Virus record (IMG/VR): IMGVR_UViG_3300027899_000058
Coordinates: 1-27,212 of that record
DNA from: a virus
Reading direction: 5' to 3' (one strand)
DNA length: 27,212 nucleotides
Part shown: one piece after another, positions 1-6,224 of the stretch
Position numbering within the stretch: position 1 is the stretch's first letter
Layout of the letters: each line of letters starts with the position of its first letter
Position numbers and translations under genes: made by a program
Notes under the pieces: model-generated
Seen by the model: only the letters and a program-made list of their open reading frames with translations
Told to the model about the DNA's origin: nothing
The model's database searches: none

Positions 1-107
1 GCCAGGTAGACTGGTGCCGTAGAAACCTTCATGGTTTAAATATTGTTCATCTCCCTCCTTAACAATATTTAAACCATGAAGGTTTCTACGGCACCAGTCT
101 ACCTGGC
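1..107. repeat. Perfect inverted repeat (fold-back) at the left edge
   Basis: Bases 1-47 are the exact reverse complement of bases 61-107, separated by 13 bases (48-60). The right arm continues smoothly into the coding sequence of the leftmost minus-strand gene, so the right arm is the genuine copy and the left arm is its mirror. No other repeat in the window approaches 47 bp with perfect identity. Perfect arms, a short loop, a position exactly at the window edge and disruption of a gene together suggest a chimeric fold-back made during amplification or assembly. A real hairpin end is possible but less likely. Confidence 0.95.
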
Positions 108-216
108 CTTTGTTGAAAGCTTCAATAACTTGCCAGTCTTGAATATTATCGTAATCATTACTGGCTAGCTTGTTTAAGCGTTGTTTTACTTTTATGAGTA
201 TTGTTGAGTTTAACAT
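1..216 (-). CDS. Neck/tail structural protein, N-terminal fragment
   Basis: The gene starts at ATG 216, 14 bases after the preceding stop, and stays open to the window edge. The first 55 or so residues look genuine: a short basic start, then a stretch with NDYDNIQDW and FNKGQVDWCRRNLHG. From memory this closely resembles the start of a structural protein found just downstream of the head genes in many crAss-like and other Bacteroidota phages, a neck, ring or tail-stabilisation component. The residues after KEGDE come from the mirrored arm of the inverted repeat and are probably not real. The true protein should be several hundred residues long. Role is inferred from family memory and position. 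Confidence 0.7.
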   Translation of the reverse strand, partial: MLNSTILIKVKQRLNKLASNDYDNIQDWQVIEAFNKGQVDWCRRNLHGLNIVKEGDEQYLNHEGFYGTSLPG

Positions 217-230
217 TTGTTATATACTAT

Positions 231-473
231 TTAACATTTCCACTTTCTTAAAGCTAGTGCTTTTCTTGTAGGTTCACCATTAGGTTTTTTCATTGGTCCT
301 TTTACACCAGACATTCTTGCACAGAATGATTTTTTTCTAGGACCTCCTTCAGGCTGTGGAGCCTTAAGATTTGATCCGGGATTAGCTTTATTATAAGAGT
401 CTCTACCTTTTTGGTTTAACCCACCAGTTTTACTTTTACCTTCAGATCTGGTCCATGCTGGAGTTTTTGCCAT
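231..473 (-). CDS. Small conserved phage protein, DUF6321-like
   Basis: An 80-residue, basic protein rich in Lys, Gly and Pro. It opens with MAKTPAWTRSEGKSKTGGLN, then a middle PQPEGGPRKKSFCARMSG and an end that finishes ALALRKWKC. This pattern (PAWTR at the start, KSFCARM in the middle, a terminal W-x-C) matches, from memory, the family DUF6321, seen in many environmental phages, often beside head and tail genes. Its function is unknown. The start codon overlaps the stop of the preceding 36-residue gene (TAATG), suggesting coupled translation. Two cysteines and no membrane segment are seen. It is the last member of the tiny-gene cluster before the neck/tail gene. Confidence 0.85.
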   Translation of the reverse strand: MAKTPAWTRSEGKSKTGGLNQKGRDSYNKANPGSNLKAPQPEGGPRKKSFCARMSGVKGPMKKPNGEPTRKALALRKWKC

Positions 474-583
474 TATTTAATTCTTTTTAAATTATCATAA
501 ATTTTTCTAGCAGTATAGTTATTATCATTTAGATGTTTTAGCTTTTTACAAAGCATATTCCATATTTTTAAATCTTTTACCAT
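473..583 (-). CDS. 36-residue basic protein of unknown function
   Basis: This very short frame reads MVKDLKIWNMLCKKLKHLND followed by a short helical tail ending LKRIK. Support comes from context: its ATG overlaps the stop of the preceding gene in a TAATG arrangement and its own stop overlaps the next start in the same way, so the three frames form a coupled chain. It is predicted to be helical and basic, with one cysteine and no signal peptide. No family is recognised. The main doubt is length; conservation of both coupled junctions in related phages would settle it. Confidence 0.55.
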   Translation of the reverse strand: MVKDLKIWNMLCKKLKHLNDNNYTARKIYDNLKRIK

Positions 584-762
584 TAGTCTTTTATATTATA
601 AAGTTCTTTAGCTTTATCAAAACCTTCTTCAAAAGCTTTTTTTATTTCTTCCCATATTTCATACTTAGAAATATGATCTCCTTTTTCCATTTTATATTTA
701 GTAGAGTCAGCATATTCTAAACCTAATCCCCACTTATTAATTTTTTGATCTGTATCAGCCAT
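583..762 (-). CDS. 59-residue charged small protein
   Basis: The protein begins MADTDQKINKWGLGLEYADS and continues into a charged helical half (KYEIWEEIKKAFEEGF). Unlike its lysine-rich neighbours it has many acidic residues, so it is near neutral or acidic. The ATG at 762 shares its A with the TAA stop of the upstream gene, and its own stop overlaps the next ATG. This unbroken coupling supports it as a real gene. No family is recognised. Position between head genes and the neck/tail gene suggests a virion or assembly role, which is inference only. Confidence 0.7.
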   Translation of the reverse strand: MADTDQKINKWGLGLEYADSTKYKMEKGDHISKYEIWEEIKKAFEEGFDKAKELYNIKD

Positions 763-911
763 TATTTCTTAGTTTTAGCTTTAATCTTTTTTTCTTGTTT
801 AAGCATTTCTTTGGTAGGCTTTTTACCAGAGCCTTTGTTAGCACGGACGTTATCCCAGAGACCTCTTTGGGAAACACTACCGTCTTTTCTTTTAATCATT
901 TGCTTAGCCAT
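762..911 (-). CDS. 49-residue lysine-rich conserved phage protein
   Basis: The sequence opens MAKQMIKRKDGSVSQRGLWD, continues NVRANKGSGKKPTKEMLKQE and ends in a run of Lys. From memory, a protein of nearly this form (MIKR.DG, S.RGLWDN.R, GSGKKPTKEML) recurs in crAss-like and other environmental phages beside structural genes, with unknown function. The ATG lies one base after the stop of the previous gene. It is highly basic, so DNA or RNA binding or packing inside the capsid is conceivable, but nothing in the sequence proves it. No membrane segment or signal is seen. Confidence 0.75.
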   Translation of the reverse strand: MAKQMIKRKDGSVSQRGLWDNVRANKGSGKKPTKEMLKQEKKIKAKTKK

Positions 912-912
912 G

Positions 913-1062
913 CTATCTGTTTTTAGCCATTTTTTTAAAAGTTAAAGCTAATGCTTTTGCCTTACCTGTACAACCTGGTTTAGTAATAGGTGTACATTTA
1001 CCTTCAGTCCCTCTTCTCTTGATAGAGGCTGTTGCTTTCTGTATCCATTTTTTGTCAGCCAT
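913..1062 (-). CDS. 49-residue basic conserved phage protein
   Basis: The protein begins MADKKWIQKATASIKRRGTE, has a pair of cysteines in GKCTPITKPGCTGKAKAL and ends TFKKMAKNR. The pattern W-I-x-x-A then a Lys/Arg-rich stretch, C-T-P-x-x-x-x-G-C-T-G, then A-L-x-x-T-F-K-K resembles small proteins found near structural genes in many environmental phages, recalled from memory and of unknown function. The two cysteines ten residues apart could bind a metal or form a disulphide. The start lies one base beyond the preceding stop and its stop one base before the next ATG, which fits a single tightly packed operon. Confidence 0.75.
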   Translation of the reverse strand: MADKKWIQKATASIKRRGTEGKCTPITKPGCTGKAKALALTFKKMAKNR

Positions 1063-1063
1063 G

Positions 1064-1270
1064 TTATTTCTTTACTGCGTTGTTTACAATGTTCTGCATT
1101 TCAGTAGCAGCTTTTTTTACATCAGCCATCAATCTTGAATCTTTTCTAATTTCTTCTGCTCTCTTTAAAGTACTTAAAGCAGAATCAACTTCCCATTTTC
1201 TTTCTTGATTTTTAGAACCAGATATCATTGATATAGAGACGCTTTTTGATTTAGTTGATTTCTTTGCCAT
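1064..1270 (-). CDS. 68-residue basic helical protein
   Basis: The frame extends upstream to 1294, but the ATG at 1270 is chosen because it lies one base after the preceding stop and gives the MAK start shared by neighbours; the longer version would overlap the upstream gene. The N-terminus is Lys/Ser-rich (MAKKSTKSKSVSISMISGSK) and the rest looks like one amphipathic helix that ends NNAVKK. There are no cysteines, signal peptide or membrane segment. No family is recognised. It is one of the tiny-gene cluster downstream of the head genes. Confidence 0.75.
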   Translation of the reverse strand: MAKKSTKSKSVSISMISGSKNQERKWEVDSALSTLKRAEEIRKDSRLMADVKKAATEMQNIVNNAVKK

Positions 1271-1271
1271 G

Positions 1272-1547
1272 TTATTTCTTTTTAATTGAACCACCCATTT
1301 TTTTACTAGCTACAATTTTATTAGTTGCTGCTAATTTAACAGCACTGTCTGTTTTAGAACTGTTTAAAGAACCTAGATTTTTTTCTAAGTCTCTTTCATT
1401 ACCAGATCTTAAAGTTGCTACAGCTTTAGAAACTTTGTCAGATACCATAACTGGTTTACCTATGTTATTCATCATAGCCATGATTTTGTTATTTCTAACA
1501 TCAGTATTATCTCTTTGTGCTATTCGAGGATTTGTTGTTTTTGCCAT
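1272..1547 (-). CDS. 91-residue basic protein with Lys-rich tail
   Basis: This protein starts MAKTTNPRIAQRDNTDVRNN and ends SKKMGGSIKKK. It is basic and Met/Asn-rich with predicted helices in the middle. The end resembles that of the 54-residue neighbour (MKKGGMVKSKKK), which suggests these tiny proteins share ancestry or at least a common tail type. The ATG lies two bases after the previous stop. The opposite strand also has an open frame here, but that lacks any start context and is treated as a shadow. No family is recognised and no function can be given. Confidence 0.8.
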   Translation of the reverse strand: MAKTTNPRIAQRDNTDVRNNKIMAMMNNIGKPVMVSDKVSKAVATLRSGNERDLEKNLGSLNSSKTDSAVKLAATNKIVASKKMGGSIKKK

Positions 1548-1549
1548 GT

Positions 1550-1720
1550 CTATTTCTTTTTAGAAGGTATAGCTCCTTTAGGTGGAGTGTTTACCCCACC
1601 TGAAGATTTAGCTTTAATATTAGTTTGTTTTTTAGCAACACCATTTGTGCCACCTTGCTTACCTGTAGCTTTCTTAGCTGCAGTAACTTTAGCGTTTGCT
1701 GTTTTCATTTGTCCGGCCAT
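1550..1720 (-). CDS. 56-residue Lys/Gly/Thr-rich protein
   Basis: The protein begins MAGQMKTANAKVTAAKKATG, has a flexible Gly/Thr/Asn middle and ends AIPSKKK. It is strongly basic and low in hydrophobic residues, so it is probably disordered on its own. The start MAG.MKT matches the start of the 56-residue gene two positions upstream (MAGTMKT), hinting at duplication inside the cluster. The ATG is two bases after the previous stop and the Lys codons at its end lie just before the next ATG. Function unknown. Confidence 0.7.
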   Translation of the reverse strand: MAGQMKTANAKVTAAKKATGKQGGTNGVAKKQTNIKAKSSGGVNTPPKGAIPSKKK

Positions 1721-1722
1721 GA

Positions 1723-1887
1723 CTACTTCTTTTTAGATTTAACCATTCCACCTTTTTTCATAGCAGGTGCAGGACCTGTTTTAGCTTTAGGCGCTTTGTA
1801 ATTTTCATAATTACTAATCACACCTGATGTAGTTTTTCCATCAGTTTTAGTAATAGATTTTGCTGTTGCTTTTTTTGCTTTTGCCAT
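1723..1887 (-). CDS. 54-residue Lys-rich protein
   Basis: The protein starts MAKAKKATAKSITKTDGKTT and ends MKKGGMVKSKKK. About a third of its residues are Lys, and most of the rest are Ala, Thr, Gly and Ser. There is no cysteine, membrane segment or signal. It follows the preceding stop by four bases. Its composition resembles small basic proteins that bind nucleic acid, but that is only a composition argument. No family is recognised. The Lys-Gly-Gly-Met tail is shared in weaker form with the 91-residue neighbour. Confidence 0.7.
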   Translation of the reverse strand: MAKAKKATAKSITKTDGKTTSGVISNYENYKAPKAKTGPAPAMKKGGMVKSKKK

Positions 1888-1891
1888 GATC

Positions 1892-2062
1892 TTATTTTTT
1901 TAATTTTCCTGTTGGTACATCACACACAGCTTTATTCATTCCTCCTGTGTATCTTGTAGGATTAGTTACTACTATAGGACATGCATTCATGCCACCCTTA
2001 TATTGAGTAGGATTAGTTACTACTTCAGGGAATTTGTTTTGGGTTTTCATTGTACCAGCCAT
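1892..2062 (-). CDS. 56-residue protein with an internal tandem repeat
   Basis: The first tiny gene after the second head protein. It starts MAGTMKTQNKFPE and contains two copies of VVTNPTxYxGGMN seventeen residues apart, then ends VPTGKLKK. Two cysteines (residues 28 and 47) are present. The ATG lies 17 bases after the stop of the 337-residue gene. The repeat is also visible in DNA as an 18-base exact copy. No family is recognised. Two equal short modules would suit a small capsid-associated or binding protein, but this is speculation. Confidence 0.7.
   Translation of the reverse strand: MAGTMKTQNKFPEVVTNPTQYKGGMNACPIVVTNPTRYTGGMNKAVCDVPTGKLKK
1956..2024. repeat. 18-bp direct repeat, 51-bp period, inside the 56-residue gene
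   Basis: The 18 bases at 1956-1973 are repeated exactly at 2007-2024. The repeat lies in frame and encodes the VVTNPT segments, so it represents a duplicated 17-residue protein module rather than a separate DNA element. Confidence 0.85.
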
Positions 2063-2079
2063 TGTATTTATTTTTTAAG

Positions 2080-3093
2080 TTAATTCCAGTTTTTCTCTAG
2101 CTTCTTAGTAATGTCTACTAATACACTTTCTTGTAAAGGATTTTTTAAGTATTCAAGACACTCTGCAGCATTACGCCCCATTTGTGAACTTGAATCAACA
2201 TGATAAATAAATCCATCAGGTTTTGCAGCTATAATTTTATAGAACGTTGCATCTTTGATCATGGCTCTAATCTTAAGAGTTTCCATGTCAAGTTCAACAG
2301 CATCTAAAAATGTTTGAGCTGCTCTTTTTAAGTTTTTCTCAATACCTTCACCATTAATAAAAGTATCCATGTTAGAATATGTTACATCATGTGGCGTAGT
2401 CTTTTTGTATTGAACACTGTTACCATCTACCACTTTAGCAACATAAAACAACTTGTTCTGATTCTTGTTAAATAATTTATCAAGTTCAGATATAGCTCTG
2501 TTTTTAAGTTTAATAACTTCAGTCTTAGTAGAAATAGTCTCAACATATTTGTCAAGATAAAACTTAGGTGCAACGTTTTTAGTTCTAGCAGCTTCGTAAC
2601 TAGGAGCAATCATTGAGAAACCACCAGCTTCAATTGCGTATAATTTAATCAAATCATATGGATCTTTAACTGGATCTAATGGTATGATCTCATTACCACA
2701 ACGCATTGTGATCTTATTCCAGAACTCATGGTTATCAGGCTTTAATAATTTTACTTCATTCCAGAAGTTAGGGCTATCTGGATCAATAACATTTACAGCT
2801 AGTTCTCTTTCAAGTTGAGCTACAACATTACGGATCTCTTTAATTTTAGCTTCGCGCGTTTCTTTGTCCTGGATTAATTTTACCTCAGGTGCAAATTCAC
2901 TTAAGCCTGTTACATATCTTTGAATACCATTACGCTCAATGCAAGAAAGTTGTTCCTCATGGAACACTCCGTCATAAAGGGTGATACCATATTTTTCTAA
3001 TCCTAAATTACTAGTGTTAGGATCAAAGTAAGGTTTAACGGAAATACGCCCGCTCTTTACATCATAAGGTGTTGAAACAATTGAAATACTCAT
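2080..3093 (-). CDS. Head-associated structural protein (crAssphage gp75-like position)
   Basis: A 337-residue soluble protein directly downstream of the major capsid gene. It has no signal peptide or membrane segment, a region rich in charged helices near residues 70-110 (ETREAKIKEIRNVVAQLERE), and two short stretches that look folded (IAPSYEAARTKNVAPKFYLD and IIAAKPDGFIYHVD). In crAss-like genomes the gene after the capsid protein encodes a conserved structural protein, named gp75 in the first crAssphage; this gene matches that position and roughly that size. The match is by order and general character, not by alignment. The gene is preceded by a terminator hairpin and a leader repeated elsewhere, so its expression may be set apart from that of the capsid gene. 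Confidence 0.65.
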   Translation of the reverse strand: MSISIVSTPYDVKSGRISVKPYFDPNTSNLGLEKYGITLYDGVFHEEQLSCIERNGIQRYVTGLSEFAPEVKLIQDKETREAKIKEIRNVVAQLERELAVNVIDPDSPNFWNEVKLLKPDNHEFWNKITMRCGNEIIPLDPVKDPYDLIKLYAIEAGGFSMIAPSYEAARTKNVAPKFYLDKYVETISTKTEVIKLKNRAISELDKLFNKNQNKLFYVAKVVDGNSVQYKKTTPHDVTYSNMDTFINGEGIEKNLKRAAQTFLDAVELDMETLKIRAMIKDATFYKIIAAKPDGFIYHVDSSSQMGRNAAECLEYLKNPLQESVLVDITKKLEKNWN

Positions 3094-3133
3094 AATCTTT
3101 TTTTGGTTTTTAGTTGGTTGTTATTTGACTGAC
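3094..3133 (-). promoter_or_regulatory. A-rich leader element, copy 1
   Basis: On the minus strand the leader reads GTCAGTCAAATAACAACCAA, then an A-rich stretch up to the ATG at 3093. A near copy lies ahead of the scaffold-like gene (6095-6127). Both begin with GTCAGTCAAA, contain CCAAC and end in A-rich sequence just before ATG-AG. It probably acts as a translation leader or marks a transcript 5' end; A-rich leaders without Shine-Dalgarno sites are usual in Bacteroidota. Confidence 0.5.
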
Positions 3134-3140
3134 TTTAATT

Positions 3141-3173
3141 AAAAAGAGGGGAGATTGCTCTCCCCTTTTTTTT
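3141..3173 (-). terminator. Rho-independent terminator between capsid and second head gene
   Basis: A 7-bp stem (3148-3154 with 3159-3165, GGGGAGA with TCTCCCC) and 4-base loop is flanked by A/T runs on both sides, so the minus-strand transcript ends in TCTTTTT. It lies five bases beyond the capsid stop codon at 3178. As the operon continues after it, it probably lets part of the transcripts through and lowers expression of the downstream genes relative to the capsid gene. Confidence 0.85.
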
Positions 3174-3177
3174 ATGG

Positions 3178-4803
3178 TTAGAATGATCCTCCAGTGATTG
3201 GATTTCTCATTACAATTTTTAATACTTTGGTTGGATCTTTTACCCAGATAGCTGGCATAGTCTGAGTCATCATCACACGGTAACCGTTGAATTGACCAGA
3301 GCTTTGGAAGCCTTGAGTACGGCCCATGTAATCCATGGTTCCGTTTTGATACCACCATTTTAATTGATTATCCCAAGATAACTTCAACATGTAGATGTTG
3401 TCATTTCCAGTATCAGTGATATCAAAAATGATGAAGCTATAAGATGATAACGGGTTACCATCAATGATTGGGTTCTCAATGTCATTTGTATGTAAGTTAT
3501 CAAACGCTGGGTTTAACACAAATTTCACGTTAGCCAAGAATGGAATAACGTAAGAAGTAAATGCAAATCCAAAGTTTAAGTCCATACCTTGACCAGAGAT
3601 AGCACCAATACCATTGTTGCTAGCAGCTTGGATTACTAAACCAGAGTTAACAGCTTCACGCTTGATAGCCTCGTTTACTAAACGCATACCGCCCATACCT
3701 GTTTGAACAATGATTTGGCGTTTTGGATCTGGACCTTGGAACTCCACACGACCTGCATAGAAGTTGTAGATCTCACCGCGGAATAACTCTAAGCTAAAGT
3801 TAGACTTATTGTACACACGTTTGAAAGAGTTATCTAACTGCTTCCATAAACCTACTGATAAACGCATATCATCTGGACCATCTTGCTTAACACGTCCACC
3901 ATGTCCCCACATTAAGTAGGTCTCGATGTCTGTAGCAATTTTAGTTAAGTGAGCTGCTTCCATTGTAGTTAAGAAAGTACGTGTTAAAGTACCATTTCCT
4001 ACAGCGCGCTTCAAGTAATCTTTACCCATTCTTGACGCGATATCTTCAATCTTAGTGATTGCTGGATCTAACGTCTTGTCAAAGTTTCTCCAGATCTCAG
4101 TTACAGGAACTGTACCATCTGCATTCATTCCTCCTTTGATCATCATGTCTGCACGAGATGATACTGAATAATGAACGTGAGCTTCTGCACCTCCTACGAA
4201 GTTATAGAATTCACGGAAACCTGCACGAGTTTGGATATCAGAGAATCTTTCACCATATTCCCCGCGGGCAGAACCTTTACGGAATAATTTAGTTTGTGGT
4301 GTTAAATACTTGTTATCAATAAACTTGTAGTTATCATTGTTTACCAATTGTACAGTGTAGATAAAACCATCACCCATAGGTAAGATATCATCTGCAGTAA
4401 TGTACATCTCAACTCCATTGTATTTGTCATAAGTGATAATATCACCATGTCCAAATTCACGTCTGTTGATTTTGATTTTGAAGGTTGTACCGTCAACACC
4501 TTTGTTTTCATTATTTGGTTCAATGTCTTCAAGGATGTACGCTAAATCCTGAGATACAGGAGTTTGCCATTTGTACTCACCTCTTGCATTGTCTACCATG
4601 ATAATGTTCTTACCACCAAAAGATGATAATTGGTATAAAGGCATTTCGATTTTTTGGGTCATTGCCCAAATGTCCACTGGACCCATGTCCATTGGTTCTG
4701 AGTCCTTCAACATATTCACTAAGTGATATGAATCTACGTGTGAACTAGCGTTGTAGTTAGTATCACGTAGGAAGAGACCATTGTTTAAAACTGGAGTGCT
4801 CAT
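3178..4803 (-). CDS. Major capsid protein
   Basis: A 541-residue protein in the expected place after portal and scaffold-like genes. The N-terminus (MSTPVLNNGLFLRDTN) and an extended region with FKIKINRREFGHGDIITYDK, then MGDGFIYTVQLVNNDNYKFI and YLTPQTKLF, resemble from memory the HK97-type capsid proteins of crAss-like and related Bacteroidota phages. The long middle is rich in aromatic and Gly residues (for example IIVQTGMGGMRLVNEAIKRE). No signal or membrane segment is seen. Its codons include more C and G at third positions than the neighbouring fibre genes, as expected for a highly expressed gene. The leader is A-rich, with AAAAACAAAAACAAAAAAGA just before the ATG. A terminator follows directly, consistent with high, discrete expression. 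Confidence 0.9.
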   Translation of the reverse strand: MSTPVLNNGLFLRDTNYNASSHVDSYHLVNMLKDSEPMDMGPVDIWAMTQKIEMPLYQLSSFGGKNIIMVDNARGEYKWQTPVSQDLAYILEDIEPNNENKGVDGTTFKIKINRREFGHGDIITYDKYNGVEMYITADDILPMGDGFIYTVQLVNNDNYKFIDNKYLTPQTKLFRKGSARGEYGERFSDIQTRAGFREFYNFVGGAEAHVHYSVSSRADMMIKGGMNADGTVPVTEIWRNFDKTLDPAITKIEDIASRMGKDYLKRAVGNGTLTRTFLTTMEAAHLTKIATDIETYLMWGHGGRVKQDGPDDMRLSVGLWKQLDNSFKRVYNKSNFSLELFRGEIYNFYAGRVEFQGPDPKRQIIVQTGMGGMRLVNEAIKREAVNSGLVIQAASNNGIGAISGQGMDLNFGFAFTSYVIPFLANVKFVLNPAFDNLHTNDIENPIIDGNPLSSYSFIIFDITDTGNDNIYMLKLSWDNQLKWWYQNGTMDYMGRTQGFQSSGQFNGYRVMMTQTMPAIWVKDPTKVLKIVMRNPITGGSF

Positions 4804-4849
4804 TCTTTTTTGTTTTTGTTTTTAGGGTTTATATTATTTATTGTGTTTA

Positions 4850-6094
4850 TTAACGTTTAAAAAATCCTCCTGTGTTTCTTGAAAGCTTTGCACCACCTCT
4901 GCTTTTTTGTTCCTCAGGTTGTTCATCTGCATAAGATGCTATCTTATTACTTTGTTCTGATTTTAACTTGCGTACTGTATCAGCTACTACTTCTTTTTTA
5001 GTGTTCTCGCGTACTCTAGCTTTGTATCCTTCAGGATCAGCTAAAAGCCATAAAGCTTCTGCAACTAAATCATGTCTTGGTTCAACGTATTGATGCTTCT
5101 CTAATAAGTGGCCAAGTAAGTTAGTTGGATTGCCGGACGCTGATTGATAGTTTGGCTGAACTAATCCTGTAAATAACAAGTTTTGTGTTTTTCTATCAAG
5201 CTTAAGGCCGTTTAATTCACCTGGCTCTAATGTCTTATATATGTTATCCATATAATGTTTCATTTGAACATCTTGTTGTTTTTGCATCTCAGCTTGTTGA
5301 GCAAGTTTGTATTGAACTTGTCTCTCAGTCATTGCATCTAATTTAGGTTTAAACTTAGAAGCTTTGTTCTCTAACTGATTTGCATCTTCCCATTCAGTGA
5401 TCTGTTCTTCAATCTCTTCAGTTGTACCAAAGTTGGTAGCTTGAAGATAACTTCTTGAAATGTGTTTTGCGTCTCCTTCATCAGAAGGATCCATTTGTCT
5501 AACCTCTTCTACTTGAGCAAGGGTTTTAAATAGACCTTTTAAATCTGTACCGCCTTTAGATATGTATTCAGCAGCGTATTGAAACTCAGGAGGAAGTGAT
5601 TCAAAAAACTGATTTGAGATACGCCCACCTAATTCTTGTTCCTTGTGATTAAAGTTTGCTTCAATAAGCTCTTCAAAATCTTGTAGAGTGTATTTGTCAA
5701 TTGGCTTATCATCATCAAAAGGAACTAGTAAGTTCTTTTCAATAAGTTTACTAGTTAATTCAACTAGACCATTCTTACGTCCTGTAGATTTTGTAGAACC
5801 TGGTGTTGTATCCTCATCAGGATCTTCATTCAACATGTCATCTAATTCTGACTTGGACACTGGCGTTGCTGCTGGTGTAGTTGCAGGATCTGCTGGAGTT
5901 GTTGTTGAAGCTGTTGTTTCTTCTTTTGCCGGATTATCTAAAAAAGATAAATCTTCTTTGCCACGGGAAAAAATGTTTTTCTTTTCAGGCTCCTCTGTAG
6001 TTGAAGGTAACATGACGCTATCCCCGATATTTAATATCTGGTTTATGTCCATGTCTACCGTCTCTACGGTTGTGCTGTCTGTTGTATTGCTCAT
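4850..6094 (-). CDS. Scaffold-like head protein between portal and capsid genes
   Basis: A 414-residue protein with an acidic, disordered start: residues 1-105 are rich in Thr, Asp, Glu, Pro and Ala with low-complexity stretches (TTTPADPATTPAATPVSKSE). The middle (about 220-290) is helical and Gln/Glu/Lys-rich, with likely coiled-coil segments (QYKLAQQAEMQKQQDVQMKH). The end is short and basic (GGAKLSRNTGGFFKR). Acidic disordered start, helical body and basic C-terminal end are usual for phage scaffolding proteins, whose C-terminus contacts the capsid protein; the position between portal and capsid agrees. It corresponds by order to crAssphage gp77. A minor virion protein is an alternative. 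No protease is visible in the window. Confidence 0.65.
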   Translation of the reverse strand: MSNTTDSTTVETVDMDINQILNIGDSVMLPSTTEEPEKKNIFSRGKEDLSFLDNPAKEETTASTTTPADPATTPAATPVSKSELDDMLNEDPDEDTTPGSTKSTGRKNGLVELTSKLIEKNLLVPFDDDKPIDKYTLQDFEELIEANFNHKEQELGGRISNQFFESLPPEFQYAAEYISKGGTDLKGLFKTLAQVEEVRQMDPSDEGDAKHISRSYLQATNFGTTEEIEEQITEWEDANQLENKASKFKPKLDAMTERQVQYKLAQQAEMQKQQDVQMKHYMDNIYKTLEPGELNGLKLDRKTQNLLFTGLVQPNYQSASGNPTNLLGHLLEKHQYVEPRHDLVAEALWLLADPEGYKARVRENTKKEVVADTVRKLKSEQSNKIASYADEQPEEQKSRGGAKLSRNTGGFFKR

Positions 6095-6127
6095 CTTTTT
6101 ATTTTTTGTTGGTTATTTTTGACTGAC
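6095..6127 (-). promoter_or_regulatory. A-rich leader element, copy 2
   Basis: On the minus strand GTCAGTCAAAAATAACCAAC is followed by A-rich sequence to the ATG at 6094. It matches the leader of the 337-residue head gene with two small gaps. The two genes are not similar in protein sequence, so the shared part is regulatory or translational rather than a gene duplication. Confidence 0.5.
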
Positions 6128-6224
6128 ACTCATATACTTAATATAACAAAATTATACAAATAAACTTTATAAATTTGACTTTTTTTTCAAGCATGTAAAG
6201 TTTTTCTGCATTATAACGCTAGTT
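6128..6224 (-). promoter_or_regulatory. Portal-scaffold gap with weak promoter-like site
   Basis: This is one of the few real gaps in the late block. On the minus strand a TAATTTTG box (plus 6147-6154) fits the Bacteroidota -7 form TAnnTTTG, with a possible transcript start near 6141. No TTTG or TTG is found at the proper -33 distance, so the site is weak. An 8-bp inverted repeat (AAACTTTA with TAAAGTTT) spans the gap with a long loop; it is a poor terminator candidate. Confidence 0.35.

Noticed and set aside
1-107. Inverted repeat considered as a transcription terminator or insertion-element end
   Set aside because: A 47-bp perfect stem is far longer than terminators, has no T run, and no transposase or target duplication is present; it interrupts a gene at the sequence edge.
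745-945. Plus-strand frame of 66 codons opposite the tiny genes
   Set aside because: It lies opposite tightly coupled minus-strand genes whose products look like known small phage proteins; its hydrophobic product is the usual shadow of Lys-rich coding sequence.
5688-6122. Plus-strand frame of 144 codons opposite the scaffold-like gene
   Set aside because: It is Ser/Val-rich because it mirrors the Thr/Asp/Glu-rich start of the scaffold-like protein; no promoter or neighbour on that strand supports it.
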